The notes: a model not told the origin generated them from the letters alone. Counted from the stretch's first letter, positions 28,476 through 38,602 are shown. The stretch: 64,000 nucleotides of DNA from Helicobacter labacensis (GCF_003660285.1 NZ_QXQQ01000001.1:62001-126000); one strand, 5' to 3'. A program made the numbers and translations.

Positions 28476-29943
28476 AATTGAGCTTCATCTTGGCATAGGC
28501 TAGAGCCTCTTGCCCCAAATTAGCGTCCACCATGCGCGCGATCTCTAGCACCTGTTCGTCCTTGCTGAGTAATTTAATAGAGGCTTGTTGGGCGTGTTGG
28601 TAGACTAGAAAATGCCGATTAGCCAGACCGGGCAGGTGGGGGGCGTGTGAGATGGCGATCACTTGGTGGTGCGCGCTTAATTCCTTGAGGATTTGGGCGA
28701 CACACGCGCTCTCTTGCCCACTCAAATTCGCGTCTAACTCGTCCACCAAGAGGGTTTTATGGGGGGTTTGTTGTTGCTTAGCTTGCAAGGCTAGCAAAGC
28801 TAAGCTCAAGCGGTTGCTCTCCCCCGCGCTCCAATGCGCGCTCCTGCCAAGGAGTAAACGCACACTCTCTAAGCCCTGCGCACACAAGGGAGTAGGCTCT
28901 AGGGATAAGTGGGGGGGGTTGAGCAAAAGGGGTGTGGTGTAACTCTCTAGCATGCTCTGCACCGCGCTTAGGTGGATTTGGCGTTCTTTGCTAAGTTGTG
29001 AGCCTAGTTGCATGCACGCGTGTTCGCACTCTTGCACGCGTGTTTGCGCGCTTTTGAGGTGTTGATCGTGCGCGCAGTAGCGTTGGTAATCTTGGCGCAA
29101 GCTTTGCTGTTTGGCGCGCGCGAGCGCCTCACTCCCGTATTTGCGCACAAGACTCCCTAACTTTCCCATCGCATCTAGCAGGGCTTCCATGTCCATGTGC
29201 TCTAATTCCTCTAGGGCGCACATTTCATTCAAAAGCCATCCTTTAGCTTCTTGTAAATGCTCTTGCAACGCGTCTTTAAAGGGGGCGTTGGTGCAAGAAA
29301 GCGCTCTATAAATGTGGTGTTCCCCCTCTAAGACACCCAAACCCTGCTTAATAGCCGCGCGACTCTTTTGGCAGTTTTTGTGTTGGTTTTTGAGATTCTC
29401 AAGGCGCGCATACGCCCCGTCCTCTAAGAGCACACCCTCAAACTTAGCCAACTCAAAACGCGCCATCTCTTTGAGGACTTCTAAAGAGTCCGCCTCTTGT
29501 TCTAGCTTGTCTAATTGCGCACGCGCGTGGGTGTAGCGTTTATAGCTTTGCTGGAAGGCTTGGAGGAGGGTGGGGTCTATAAAACTATCTAAGATCTCTA
29601 AGAAGAGTTGTGGGTTAAGAGGGCGGGCGTGGGAGGAGATATAGAGTAAGTGGGGGGCTAAATAGCTCTGCAAGGCTTTTTTGCTAATAGGCGCGCCATC
29701 GCGCATGCAACGGGCGCGTTTGTGCTTGTGGATTTGAATCACTGTGGGGGTGTTAGCCAGTTGCCAACGCGCTTGCAAAAAGCGCGCGCGCATGGGGGCT
29801 AGCCCTACGCTGGCTAAAATGCACCCTAGTAATACACTCTTCCCACTCCCACTCGCCCCGCTGATCACATTCAAATGCGCGCTCAAGCGCAAATCTGCCT
29901 GCTCAAACACCACCCCCTGCTCGATACGCACTTCTTCTATCAT
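28468..29943 (-). CDS. recN: DNA repair protein RecN
   Basis: SMC-like ATPase for double-strand break repair, 491 residues, shorter than the 550 typical of other bacteria but with both ends present. Walker A is GASGSGKSVLLG near residue 30; the coiled-coil arm covers about 130-330; the C-terminal lobe has AGESNRLSLALLAL (signature), LLVDELDANLSG (Walker B) and AISHAPHLPG. ATG at 29943. It lies between nadK and the NFACT gene on one strand, as in H. pylori (HP1392 to HP1394, from memory). A C8 run occurs at the complement of 28911-28918. Confidence 0.92.
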   Translation of the reverse strand: MIEEVRIEQGVVFEQADLRLSAHLNVISGASGSGKSVLLGCILASVGLAPMRARFLQARWQLANTPTVIQIHKHKRARCMRDGAPISKKALQSYLAPHLLYISSHARPLNPQLFLEILDSFIDPTLLQAFQQSYKRYTHARAQLDKLEQEADSLEVLKEMARFELAKFEGVLLEDGAYARLENLKNQHKNCQKSRAAIKQGLGVLEGEHHIYRALSCTNAPFKDALQEHLQEAKGWLLNEMCALEELEHMDMEALLDAMGKLGSLVRKYGSEALARAKQQSLRQDYQRYCAHDQHLKSAQTRVQECEHACMQLGSQLSKERQIHLSAVQSMLESYTTPLLLNPPHLSLEPTPLCAQGLESVRLLLGRSAHWSAGESNRLSLALLALQAKQQQTPHKTLLVDELDANLSGQESACVAQILKELSAHHQVIAISHAPHLPGLANRHFLVYQHAQQASIKLLSKDEQVLEIARMVDANLGQEALAYAKMKLNYD

Positions 29944-29961
29944 GAGGGCATGCTACCAAGT

Positions 29962-30756
29962 TTAAGCATAGGGTCCCCCCCAAGAGAATTTTTCGCGCAA
30001 CACTTGGAAGTAATTGCGCTCTAAGGGCTGGAGCAAGGTCGCTTGGGGGATAGCCTGTTGGATTTTGAGTTCTTGATCGGGGCGCATGAGGTGGTGGCTT
30101 TGCCCATCTAGCACGATTAAGCAAGTTTTTTGGGTTTGCACGCTTAATTGGGCGTGCGCGCCCAAGATCAAGGGTCTTTGGGTGAGAGAATGCGGGGCGA
30201 TGGGGGTGAGTAAAATATTTTGGCACAAGGGGTGCACCACGCTTCCTCCTACACTGATATTATACGCGCTAGAACCAAGAGGGGTGGCTACAATCAAGCC
30301 ATCCACTTGGTAAACATTGGCTAAAACCCCCTCTACAAAGAGGCGCAACTCTAAAATCCCATAGACATCTTTTTTAGTGATGACCAGATCGTTGGCGCAT
30401 ACAAAGGGGTGATCTTGGTTGTCTAACCATGCCTCTAGCATCAAATGCTTTTCTACACGATATACCCCCGCTTTGAGCGCGCGCAAAAAATCCGCTACGC
30501 CAGCCAAATTTGTGGCACTCAAAAAGCCCAAATTCCCCACATGCACCCCAAAACAAGCCGATCCGCTGCGCAAAGCCCCCAAAAGCGTGCCATCTCCCCC
30601 CAGACACAATAATACCCCCCCAGGTTCAGGAGAGAAGTCATAGCCCATCCCCACAGCGCGTAAGGCTTCCTCTAGCGCGCGCAAGGACTCCGGGGGGGTT
30701 AAGGGCTTGAGAATCACATGCACGCGTTCGATAGGGGGGTTTGGGGGTGGGTTCAA
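29962..30756 (-). CDS. nadK: NAD kinase
   Basis: Phosphorylates NAD to NADP. The 264 residues contain the GGDGTLLGALR motif, NLGFLSA, the central ANDLVITK segment (family: NEvvi), and VDGLIVATPLGSSAYNISVGG, the conserved substrate loop. The open frame begins at a TTG (30756) with a proline-rich N-terminus; a GTG a few codons later (ERVHVILKP) is an equally likely start because conserved sequence begins there. Followed by recN 19 bases after its stop. A C7 run encodes TPPE near the N-terminus. Confidence 0.92.
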   Translation of the reverse strand: MNPPPNPPIERVHVILKPLTPPESLRALEEALRAVGMGYDFSPEPGGVLLCLGGDGTLLGALRSGSACFGVHVGNLGFLSATNLAGVADFLRALKAGVYRVEKHLMLEAWLDNQDHPFVCANDLVITKKDVYGILELRLFVEGVLANVYQVDGLIVATPLGSSAYNISVGGSVVHPLCQNILLTPIAPHSLTQRPLILGAHAQLSVQTQKTCLIVLDGQSHHLMRPDQELKIQQAIPQATLLQPLERNYFQVLREKFSWGGPYA

Positions 30757-30779
30757 CGACTAACTTTCTAAGGGATAAC

Positions 30780-30807
30780 AAGCCCCAAGGGACAACCCTC
30801 GAGGCTT
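30780..30807. terminator. Strong hairpin after the autotransporter gene
   Basis: AAGCCCCAAGGG-ACAA-CCCTCGAGGCTT can pair over 12 positions (two G-U) around a four-base loop. It lies 46 bases after the stop of the giant autotransporter and just before nadK, both on the minus strand. No T run follows, so it could be a terminator of modest strength or a processing/attenuation structure ahead of nadK. Confidence 0.55.
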
Positions 30808-30853
30808 TAAGGAGGGGGGATTGCATACTAGCGCATGTAATCTTAAAATTAAC

Positions 30854-33800
30854 TTAGAAGGCATAGCGCATCCCCACATTGCCCGTGATATTGATGTCTT
30901 GGTAGTCTAGCCCAAAGCGCGCCCCAATACCGGCGTTGATATAGAGGGATTTCCACAAGCGCACCTCCCCGCCCATGGTCAAGCCCGCAAAGGTGTTGTA
31001 GAGATCGCCCTTGCGGTAACTCAAGGTGTCATTGCCAATAAAGCGCACCAATTTATCCCCCATGGAGCTCACAAAGAGATCGCGCCCGATATCCGCGATC
31101 ACGAAATAATAGGAGTTTTTGCCAAAGTAATGCCGACTTTCTAGAGCTAGATTGAGGGTGAGCACGGATTTTTTATTAGGATCGGCATTAGCCCTAAAGC
31201 GGTCGTAATAGGGGTTATCCATTGTGCCTTGTAAGCCGGTCATACCAATGTAGTAGTAGCGCAAGGCGATTTGGGGTTTGAGCACCACGCTTTTATTTTT
31301 GAAAAAGAAGTCATAGCCATAGTTTGCGCCTACATTGGTCGTCCAAGTGTTGTAGTTATAGCGTTGGTTGACAATGGAGAGAATAGAGTCTGTGGCATTG
31401 ATATAGTTCTTATTATACCCCCAAGTTTCATTGGCACTCAAGGTGATCTCACTGTTCTTGGCAAAGATACGGCTATAAAGCCCCACATTGACATTATTGC
31501 TACTAGCGTTGGTGATATTGCCATGGAAACCGCTGTAGCCATAGGCTACATACCCGCCCACGATTGCACCCTTCACAAAGCGATCGTAACCTACATTGAT
31601 TCCGTAGAGTGTGCCCGTGCCCCCAGCCACAAAGCTAGCTCCCCCCACGCCCTGCATCCAAAGATTGTTTTTGATCTTGTCGCGCTGGGAGTAGGCTAGG
31701 ATCACATCCATCGCGTTAGGCACGGCGCTAGCAAAGCGTTCGCCCTTGATATTCTCTAAGAAGTCATGGAAGGTGGGCACGCTGGCTGTGAAATTAGAGA
31801 GCTTGGCTAGGCGACTCATCTGCTGGGTGTAGGTGTTGATTTGCAAAATATCCGTGGAGTTGTTTTTGAGCGAGGGGCTAGCGATCAAGTCGATGCTATT
31901 GGCGATGTCCTTAGCTATTTTAACAAGGGTTTGGGGAGAATTGTTCTCTAGGTAATAGGGCGCAAAGAGGGGGGTATTCTTAGTCTCCACTAACAAGGCG
32001 TTCAACCATTGCATGACATTGGGTCCGCCAGCTTGGTAGACATTATCCACGCTAGTTTGTCCTTGGATTTGCTGGATATACTCTTGGATCGTGGGAATCA
32101 CGATATTGGGCTGTTTGCCCACGCCCACTTGGATATTATTATAGGCGATTGAGGAGGTGATAGTCTGCCCTTGGGCATCTTGGAAACTCACGCTCAAGCC
32201 TTTATCCGCGATCTTAACCGCTTGACCATTGTAGAGCAAGCCCGTGCCCTGCGCGTTGAGTTGCATGTGCTTGTTATTGATGTCTAGCTGGGTGTAGAGA
32301 CTCAAATAGTCCTTCCAGCTATTGGGGTTAAAGGGCTGGTTGTAGAGATTGTAGTCGATCCACTTGGCATTAATCAAGGTGTAGGCTTGGTTGCTAGCTT
32401 GGGTGTTGAGGGCTAGAATGGGCGTGTTGGCTGTGGGTGTGAGGGTGGCGATGCCTTTTACATTAATAAAGGGCGCGCTAGGGCTTTGCGTGCTGGCATT
32501 AAAGACCATGCTCCCAGCGGAGTTAAAACTTCCCCCCACATCAATGCCATTGGGATTCGTGGTTAAAGTCGCGCCTGAATAGAGGGTAAAATCTTGGGCG
32601 ATGCTCACCGCGCTATTAGAATTGTTGTTGAGTGCGTGCTGGATACTCAAATTATTAGCCAAGAGCTGGGCGCTAGGGGAGAGATCGATTGTGCCTAGTA
32701 AGGTGCTCCCTGTTACTTTAGAGAGGTCTACCACCCCGCCCTTAGCTTGGATCGTGCCCAAATAAGCAAAATCCTGCGCGTTCACGCTGATCCCCTCGTA
32801 TTGGTTATTGGTGGTGAGCGTGCCCTGCTTGACATAGACATTGTTGAATTGGGCGTTGATGTCAAGCCCATTGGTGGCGTTGAGTGTGCTCACCTCAATA
32901 TTAGAAGTGTTGTTAGAAAAGAAATTGAGCGTGCCTGTGTAATTGGTGAAGTTGATGCCATTGGTGCCACTAAAGATGATGTTCTTGCCGGCCACAAAAC
33001 TCAACGCCCCCCCTGTGGCGTTGCTAAAATTGCTATTGTTCACCACAACATTTTGGTTAGCCAAAAAGCTAAAATAACCCTTTTCCCACAACCAACTCAA
33101 ACCCTTGGGGGCTAGCAGATTGCCCAAGCCCACTTTTTGCAAAGCCTGCTGTAAAGAGGGGGAGAGCACACTCCCCAAGCCCTTAGACCATAACCCCCCC
33201 AAGCCCTTATCTTGCATCAAGGCGTTAGCTAGGGCTTGGAGATCCTTTTGCTGGCTTAGGGTGTTGATTAAATCCGGTCCCAAGAGCTGGTTTAAGAGCT
33301 TGCTAGTGGTGTTGGCTAACATCTTGCTCAAGGCGGGGGGGGGGTTGAGCGCATCTTGGATCACCATGTTCATCATGGTGCTCAAAATTTGGGGTCCTAG
33401 CCAAGACACGCCTGTATTGATCAAATCCTTGTATGCAAAGACATTTTTCAAAATTTGCCCGAAAGTGGTTTCGTTTAAGAATTTTTCTAAACCAGTGAGT
33501 CCCTGGGGCGAACTGGCTTGCGAAAGGGCTTGATCCAAACTAACCGGAGAGAATTGGTCCATGAAACTCCAAAGAGTTTTATCTCCATACCAAGTATCAA
33601 TGAAGTTCTCCACATTATTTATACCGATTGTTTTAACGATGCCACCTATTATATTACCCTTAGCGGCTTCAATCTGTTTAACTAATTCCTTATCAATTTC
33701 TTCGCGCGTTGTAGGACTCAAGTTACTGATAAGTCCATTTTGACCAAAGACATCGCTCACCGTCTTGGAATTGACAATGTCTTTAATAACAGTGGTGAAT

Positions 33801-36800
33801 CCGGGCAACTCCATGATAGCCTGCATGTCCTGCGCGTTCAATAAATCCCCCAAGGGCTCATTGGCGATACTAGGGGGCAATAACCCCCCCAAGCCCTGAA
33901 TGCTAGAGGGGATGAGCGTTTTGCCTTGGGCTTTCTGGTAGATGATATTGCCTAAGGTCTGCCCTAAGCCCGCTTGGGCTAAGATCTTTTCTAAGCCCGC
34001 CTGCCCCAAGAGTGGGAAGATTTGGTCTGTGCCCTGCGCGCTGATGGTCGCGTCATTGAGGGTTAAGTTAGTTGCGCTATTAAAGCTCACAGACGCGCTC
34101 CCCCCACTCTGCCAAGCGTTCCCACTCCCCACAGTGCCCGTGATGTAAATCTCTTTGGCGTTGAAATGCGCCTCAATATAGCCCAAGTCTACCGAAGTCC
34201 CCTCTAAGAGTTGCCCCAAATTCTTAGAGCGCAAGTCTTGGCAACTTGAAGACCCACTACAAGGATCAGCATACCCATTCCCCCCAAACCACACCACGCT
34301 ACTACTTTGGGTTTTGCCCACCTGCGTGCCCCCCACCACTAAAGTGCCATTGGCAAAACTCTGGTTGATCTGGCTAGAGAGCCCTCCGATGAGATTTAAG
34401 AGTTCTTGCTTTTGGGTGGGGTCTAGAGTGATGTGGGCGTTTTCTAGGGCTTGGAGCACCTTAGTGGGGTCGTTTAGATTATCTAGCACCCCGTTTTTTA
34501 AGAGCTGTTCCAACTGGGGCCATAAACTAGAAGCCAAGCTATATAAACTGCCTAAATTGGCTTGTGTGATAGCCGGGTTGTAGATGTAAAGGGGGTCTAG
34601 GGGCTGGTTGTAGGGACCATAGGTGCCCGGGATTTGGGGTTGTAGGGGCTGGGTCATCGAAGTAGCCGGGGGGATGAACACCCCTTTTAAATTGCTATCC
34701 AAAAAGAAAGTCCCGGTGCGGTTGTCGCTGTAATCATACTGTGTGCCTGAGACATTTTGTTTGGACTCTTTATAGTAGTAGAGCTCAGGCGCGATATTGT
34801 AAAGCGAGGTGGCGACTGGGTTGGGGTTTTGTGAGATTGTAACGACTAATTTACCCCCCTGTATGCTCTCTGTGATGAGTTGCGCGCCATTGAGGGGGTT
34901 AGCAAAACTCCAGCTATCTTGGGAGGTGTTATAGGTGGCACTACTAATTTTCATGCCATAGAAGTCGATTTTTTGGTAGCCATCCGCCCCGCTGATCCCC
35001 TTGATCCCCCCTGAAGTGTTGAGAATGTCATAGACCTTAGGGGTTTGGAAGGCGAGCTTAGTAAAGAGGTCTACATTGGAGATATTGAGCAAGCCCGTGT
35101 TGCCCACATTAAACGCCCCCTTGACGCTCATAAAGGGGCTGGAGAAATTGGGGGTAAGGATTCCCTTGAGGGTCAAACTCCCGGTGAGATTAAAGGGTCC
35201 AAAATTAAGCGCGCTATTACCTGTGCTATATAAAGTGCTCGCGCCCGTGCTGGTGGTTTCCCCCGCGTTTAGCGTGCTCTGCCCCATCAAGGCAATGTCA
35301 GCCCCATTGAGATTGAGGGTTTGCGCGTTAATTTGGCTACCCCCCGAGAGATTGACATTCACCCCACTATTGAGCGTGGTCGTGCCTTGCATGGTGGCTT
35401 GTGCCTGCTGTGTGAGCACCAAGCTAGAGCTACCGCTAAAAGTCGCGTCTTTGGCAAAGCTAGTCTGCGCGCCCTGCCCGTTGATCCCTAGTTTAGCCTC
35501 CCCGCTAAAGGTGGTATCGCCCTTGAAATTCACCTGACTGCCGCTATTCACACTCACAGCGGTGTTGTCTGCAAGGGACATGGTGTTATCAAAAGCAGCT
35601 TGACTGCCATTGATCAAGCTCAAATAAGCGGCATCGCTAAAATTGGTGCTACCCCCAAATAAAGCGGTGCTTTGATCCAAATTGACAACCGCGCTATCCC
35701 CTACATTGGTAGTCCCTTTAAAATTAATCTGGCTTTGGTGAGTCAAGCTTACATTCGTGTTGTCATTGAGATTAGTTACACCATTGAAGTAGGCTTTGCT
35801 GTTTTCTACATTTAAGGTTGTGCTACCCCCCAAAGTGGCTGTGCTGTTGAAATTTACATCGCTGCTTTGGCTCAAATAAAAACGGCTGTTGTCCGTTGAA
35901 GTCAAGCTATTATTGGCTACAAGATTACTCCCAATTAAGCGAACAGAGCTAGTTCCTGACATCGTGGTTGGACCATTGAACTCATTGACTCCTGTGCTGG
36001 GCGCAACAGCGGAGTCTATTTCCGTGTTCTCAAGCGCGATAGAAGCACCACTTAGCTTATAGTATCCCCCACTTAAAATACTGCCACTAAGCGATAAAGC
36101 ATTGGTCGCTGCAAGGCTAACAGAAGTTGCCGTGCCTTGCACGGTGCTATTGTCAAAATCAATAGCGTTACCCTTAAAACTAAAAGTTCCCCCTGTCTGG
36201 TCTATGAAATTAGAATTTTGGACATTCATGGCTTGTCCGGCAACCCAAGAGGTATGAGAGTGTTGCGTGCCCGCTTGTAGATTTTGGTAATTGAGTCCAT
36301 CTAAAGTAATATTCTTGGTAGCGTTGAATGTAACACTAGCTCCCCCGCCATCTTTAAAGGTATTGCCAGTTTGGAAGGTGTTAGTCATATAGATGTTGGC
36401 AGCACTAAAACTATCCGTGATATAGCCCACAAGACCGCCATTAATACCCATTCCCCCAAGGCGGATCACCCCGCCTGTAGCAGCCTGCATGGCATTATTG
36501 CCAATGACTAAAACCCCCTCTCCTTTAATGTCGATATTAATGCCATTGTTAGTGCCTGCATAGGTGTTTAACAAATTGCCATTGGGATTCCAGTAAGGGG
36601 CGGCGTAGTTTTTCAAATTGGGATCAATGAAGGCGATTCCATTATTTACATTAAAAGTCGTCTGTGCAGGGTGGCTTGCACAATAACCAGTTAGATTAGT
36701 GTTGCCCATGCAATACACAGAAGACCAAATGTCCGTAGGCATGAGAATAGGGTTTAAGACGACCTTATTACCAGTGAAATCCACCTTGATCTTGAGAATA

Positions 36801-38470
36801 TCATACCCATCTACCATGTCTTCTAATGCCACTTGTCCATTATTGTTTACGGCTGTGAGTTTCATCCCATTAAACTCTAAAAACTGCGCGATCTGTGTGC
36901 CCTCTATCTTTTTACCCCCAGATGTGATCTCGCTGTCAAATAAAGTGTAGTTTTGATTAGAGTTTAAAATCTGGTTGATATTGATGATCGCGCCCGGGCT
37001 AAGATTGATCGTCCCTTTAAGAGATGCAAAGGGAGAAAGACTTGTGCTATCGGTGCTAATCGTAGTTACCCCACTAAAAGTCGTGGTGGTTTGGGGTGCG
37101 CTCTTAGGGTTAAAGTTATACCAAGTAGACCCATCCCATGTCGTGTTGTTAAAATTTAAAGCGTTGGCTGTAAAGGTGCTTTGGGCTTGTCCCGTAGTCC
37201 CAAAAGTCGTGTCGCTGAAACTTGCGCTATTGGCATTGACATTAATCTGTTTAGCGTCGCTAATTTGGGTGTTGCTCACGCTAAGATCACCATTAGCAGA
37301 GCTCAAACTCACGCTATTATCCTGCCCACTAAAGCTGGTGTTGCTAAGGGTTATTCCATTCTCTGCGCTCAGACTCGTTGAGCCATAGGCGTTGTCAAAT
37401 TGCGTGCCGGTGGCTTGTAAGCTTTGAGTCGCGCTAAGGGCAATGCTAGAGTGGTATCCGTTGAAACTGCTATTAGTAAGGGTGGTGTTTTTGGCACTGA
37501 GATTAAAAGTCCCCCATGTATTGTCTGTAAAATTGCTATTGGTAACATTCATATCGTTACCAGCCTTGAAAGTGGCACTAGACCTAGGACCGCTTCCTAG
37601 CGCGCGCCCCCCAAGAATGGTTTCCGTGTTATCATAAGTAAGCCCGTCCATTGTGAGATTATTAGAAGCGTCAAAACTCATCACCCCCTTACCCGAACCG
37701 CTAGCGACCCCGGTTTTAAAGGTGTTGGTAAGATAAATGTCAGGTGCTTTGAAAGTCCCCCAAATAGGACCTATACTCCCATTAGGAATCCAAATAGTCC
37801 CACCCGTAGCTACATTGGGCGTGTCGTTACCAATCACTAAAGTCCCTTGATTGCTCCCGGTAACATTTACATTAAAGGATCGCCCTCCTGCCCAACTAGT
37901 CCAAGTGCTAAGAGTGCCTTTACCCGGATCGACATAGGCGATCCCTCCATTACCCACATTGACATCTTGGTTGCCAAGATTATAAATTTTGTCCCACACA
38001 TTCTGGGGCGCGGGTGTTGTGGCTAACTGGGTGGGTAAAACTAGAGCCATCATAGGCTGGGGCGCGCGGGCGATACCAAATTTAGCCGGACCCCAAAGCG
38101 CGTTGCGCGCGGCTTGCTGGCTCAAGGGGATCGCGCTGTATTGCAACTGAGGGCTAGGGGGTGTTGTTGTAATGGGGCTTACAAGCGCGCCCTTGGGCGT
38201 GAGCGACCCCCCCCCCATATTGTGCGATCCATCTACAGCCTTGAGGGGTCCCCCAGCCAATAAGGCTCCAGCCAATAAGGCTCCGGCTTTAGAGGTTTTT
38301 TTAAGGGGGGCTAGGGGGAGAAGGGGGAGTTTACGCGCAGGAGCCACTCTAGGGGATTCAAAGACACGCGGGCTAAAGGCGTAAAGCTGGGCGCGCTGGG
38401 CTTGGTTGGCTTTAATGTGCCTAGCTAGCGCATGGCTGAATTTGAGGCTAAGAGGATGCACTTTTTTCAT
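30854..38470 (-). CDS. Giant VacA-like autotransporter
   Basis: Secreted or surface-bound type Va autotransporter of 2538 residues. After a long basic N-terminus, KAGALLAGALLAGGPLKAVDG (about 60-80) is the hydrophobic signal core. The passenger has three related VacA-type modules, each opening with a Gly-rich VDP/IDP motif (NVGNGGIAYVDPGKGT, NVNNGIAFIDP, WFGGNGYADPCSG), followed by parallel-beta-helix repeats (SLSGSIL, FKGTTNVGDSAVVNL, and similar). A helical, Leu/Gln-rich region around 1480-1730 interrupts the helix. The last 270 residues are the beta-barrel, from NNLWMQGVGGASFVAGGTGT to the C-terminal MRYAF. Length and layout match H. pylori ImaA/FaaA/VlpC-type paralogues, closest in size to VlpC. 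Start ATG 38470 behind AAAGGGG; an adjacent upstream TTG is rejected. Confidence 0.93.
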   Translation of the reverse strand: MKKVHPLSLKFSHALARHIKANQAQRAQLYAFSPRVFESPRVAPARKLPLLPLAPLKKTSKAGALLAGALLAGGPLKAVDGSHNMGGGSLTPKGALVSPITTTPPSPQLQYSAIPLSQQAARNALWGPAKFGIARAPQPMMALVLPTQLATTPAPQNVWDKIYNLGNQDVNVGNGGIAYVDPGKGTLSTWTSWAGGRSFNVNVTGSNQGTLVIGNDTPNVATGGTIWIPNGSIGPIWGTFKAPDIYLTNTFKTGVASGSGKGVMSFDASNNLTMDGLTYDNTETILGGRALGSGPRSSATFKAGNDMNVTNSNFTDNTWGTFNLSAKNTTLTNSSFNGYHSSIALSATQSLQATGTQFDNAYGSTSLSAENGITLSNTSFSGQDNSVSLSSANGDLSVSNTQISDAKQINVNANSASFSDTTFGTTGQAQSTFTANALNFNNTTWDGSTWYNFNPKSAPQTTTTFSGVTTISTDSTSLSPFASLKGTINLSPGAIININQILNSNQNYTLFDSEITSGGKKIEGTQIAQFLEFNGMKLTAVNNNGQVALEDMVDGYDILKIKVDFTGNKVVLNPILMPTDIWSSVYCMGNTNLTGYCASHPAQTTFNVNNGIAFIDPNLKNYAAPYWNPNGNLLNTYAGTNNGINIDIKGEGVLVIGNNAMQAATGGVIRLGGMGINGGLVGYITDSFSAANIYMTNTFQTGNTFKDGGGASVTFNATKNITLDGLNYQNLQAGTQHSHTSWVAGQAMNVQNSNFIDQTGGTFSFKGNAIDFDNSTVQGTATSVSLAATNALSLSGSILSGGYYKLSGASIALENTEIDSAVAPSTGVNEFNGPTTMSGTSSVRLIGSNLVANNSLTSTDNSRFYLSQSSDVNFNSTATLGGSTTLNVENSKAYFNGVTNLNDNTNVSLTHQSQINFKGTTNVGDSAVVNLDQSTALFGGSTNFSDAAYLSLINGSQAAFDNTMSLADNTAVSVNSGSQVNFKGDTTFSGEAKLGINGQGAQTSFAKDATFSGSSSLVLTQQAQATMQGTTTLNSGVNVNLSGGSQINAQTLNLNGADIALMGQSTLNAGETTSTGASTLYSTGNSALNFGPFNLTGSLTLKGILTPNFSSPFMSVKGAFNVGNTGLLNISNVDLFTKLAFQTPKVYDILNTSGGIKGISGADGYQKIDFYGMKISSATYNTSQDSWSFANPLNGAQLITESIQGGKLVVTISQNPNPVATSLYNIAPELYYYKESKQNVSGTQYDYSDNRTGTFFLDSNLKGVFIPPATSMTQPLQPQIPGTYGPYNQPLDPLYIYNPAITQANLGSLYSLASSLWPQLEQLLKNGVLDNLNDPTKVLQALENAHITLDPTQKQELLNLIGGLSSQINQSFANGTLVVGGTQVGKTQSSSVVWFGGNGYADPCSGSSSCQDLRSKNLGQLLEGTSVDLGYIEAHFNAKEIYITGTVGSGNAWQSGGSASVSFNSATNLTLNDATISAQGTDQIFPLLGQAGLEKILAQAGLGQTLGNIIYQKAQGKTLIPSSIQGLGGLLPPSIANEPLGDLLNAQDMQAIMELPGFTTVIKDIVNSKTVSDVFGQNGLISNLSPTTREEIDKELVKQIEAAKGNIIGGIVKTIGINNVENFIDTWYGDKTLWSFMDQFSPVSLDQALSQASSPQGLTGLEKFLNETTFGQILKNVFAYKDLINTGVSWLGPQILSTMMNMVIQDALNPPPALSKMLANTTSKLLNQLLGPDLINTLSQQKDLQALANALMQDKGLGGLWSKGLGSVLSPSLQQALQKVGLGNLLAPKGLSWLWEKGYFSFLANQNVVVNNSNFSNATGGALSFVAGKNIIFSGTNGINFTNYTGTLNFFSNNTSNIEVSTLNATNGLDINAQFNNVYVKQGTLTTNNQYEGISVNAQDFAYLGTIQAKGGVVDLSKVTGSTLLGTIDLSPSAQLLANNLSIQHALNNNSNSAVSIAQDFTLYSGATLTTNPNGIDVGGSFNSAGSMVFNASTQSPSAPFINVKGIATLTPTANTPILALNTQASNQAYTLINAKWIDYNLYNQPFNPNSWKDYLSLYTQLDINNKHMQLNAQGTGLLYNGQAVKIADKGLSVSFQDAQGQTITSSIAYNNIQVGVGKQPNIVIPTIQEYIQQIQGQTSVDNVYQAGGPNVMQWLNALLVETKNTPLFAPYYLENNSPQTLVKIAKDIANSIDLIASPSLKNNSTDILQINTYTQQMSRLAKLSNFTASVPTFHDFLENIKGERFASAVPNAMDVILAYSQRDKIKNNLWMQGVGGASFVAGGTGTLYGINVGYDRFVKGAIVGGYVAYGYSGFHGNITNASSNNVNVGLYSRIFAKNSEITLSANETWGYNKNYINATDSILSIVNQRYNYNTWTTNVGANYGYDFFFKNKSVVLKPQIALRYYYIGMTGLQGTMDNPYYDRFRANADPNKKSVLTLNLALESRHYFGKNSYYFVIADIGRDLFVSSMGDKLVRFIGNDTLSYRKGDLYNTFAGLTMGGEVRLWKSLYINAGIGARFGLDYQDINITGNVGMRYAF
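33335..33344. repeat. G10/C10 homopolymer in the autotransporter passenger
   Basis: Ten G on the plus strand, ten C in the coding strand, encoding NPPPA in the helical region of the autotransporter. The gene is in frame with ten bases. A change would truncate the protein before its barrel. Confidence 0.85.
38207..38216. repeat. C10/G10 homopolymer near the autotransporter start
   Basis: Ten C on the plus strand, read as G10 encoding MGGGS just after the signal peptide (about residue 87). In frame at this length; a one-base change would leave only a peptide of about 90 to 100 residues. A typical ON/OFF phase-variation tract. Confidence 0.88.
38253..38282. repeat. Tandem 15-bp repeat in the signal-peptide core
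   Basis: CCAGCCAATAAGGCT occurs twice in perfect tandem, followed by a partial third copy. Read on the complement it encodes a five-residue unit, giving LLAGALLAG. The unit is a multiple of three, so copy-number change would lengthen or shorten the hydrophobic core without a frameshift. Confidence 0.85.
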
Positions 38471-38499
38471 CAAAACCCCTTTTTTGCATCTAACCCTCC

Positions 38500-38505
38500 A
38501 TTATA
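38500..38505 (-). promoter_or_regulatory. Predicted -10 element of the autotransporter gene
   Basis: The complement reads TAGTATAATGG; TATAAT ends 29 bases before the ATG at 38470. An AAAGGGG ribosome site lies in the short leader. Confidence 0.6.
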
Positions 38506-38602
38506 CTACAAAAAACACTAACAAGAGGAAAGCAAGGCGCGATCCATGCCATTGCCAAACTTTAAAAAAAGCGTGTAAAATAGCCAAAAAAGCGGGGGTT
38601 TT

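Noticed and set aside
35200..35900. Repeated motifs in the autotransporter as a CRISPR or tandem DNA repeat
   Set aside because: The similarity is at protein level (beta-helix turns); DNA units are not identical or evenly spaced.
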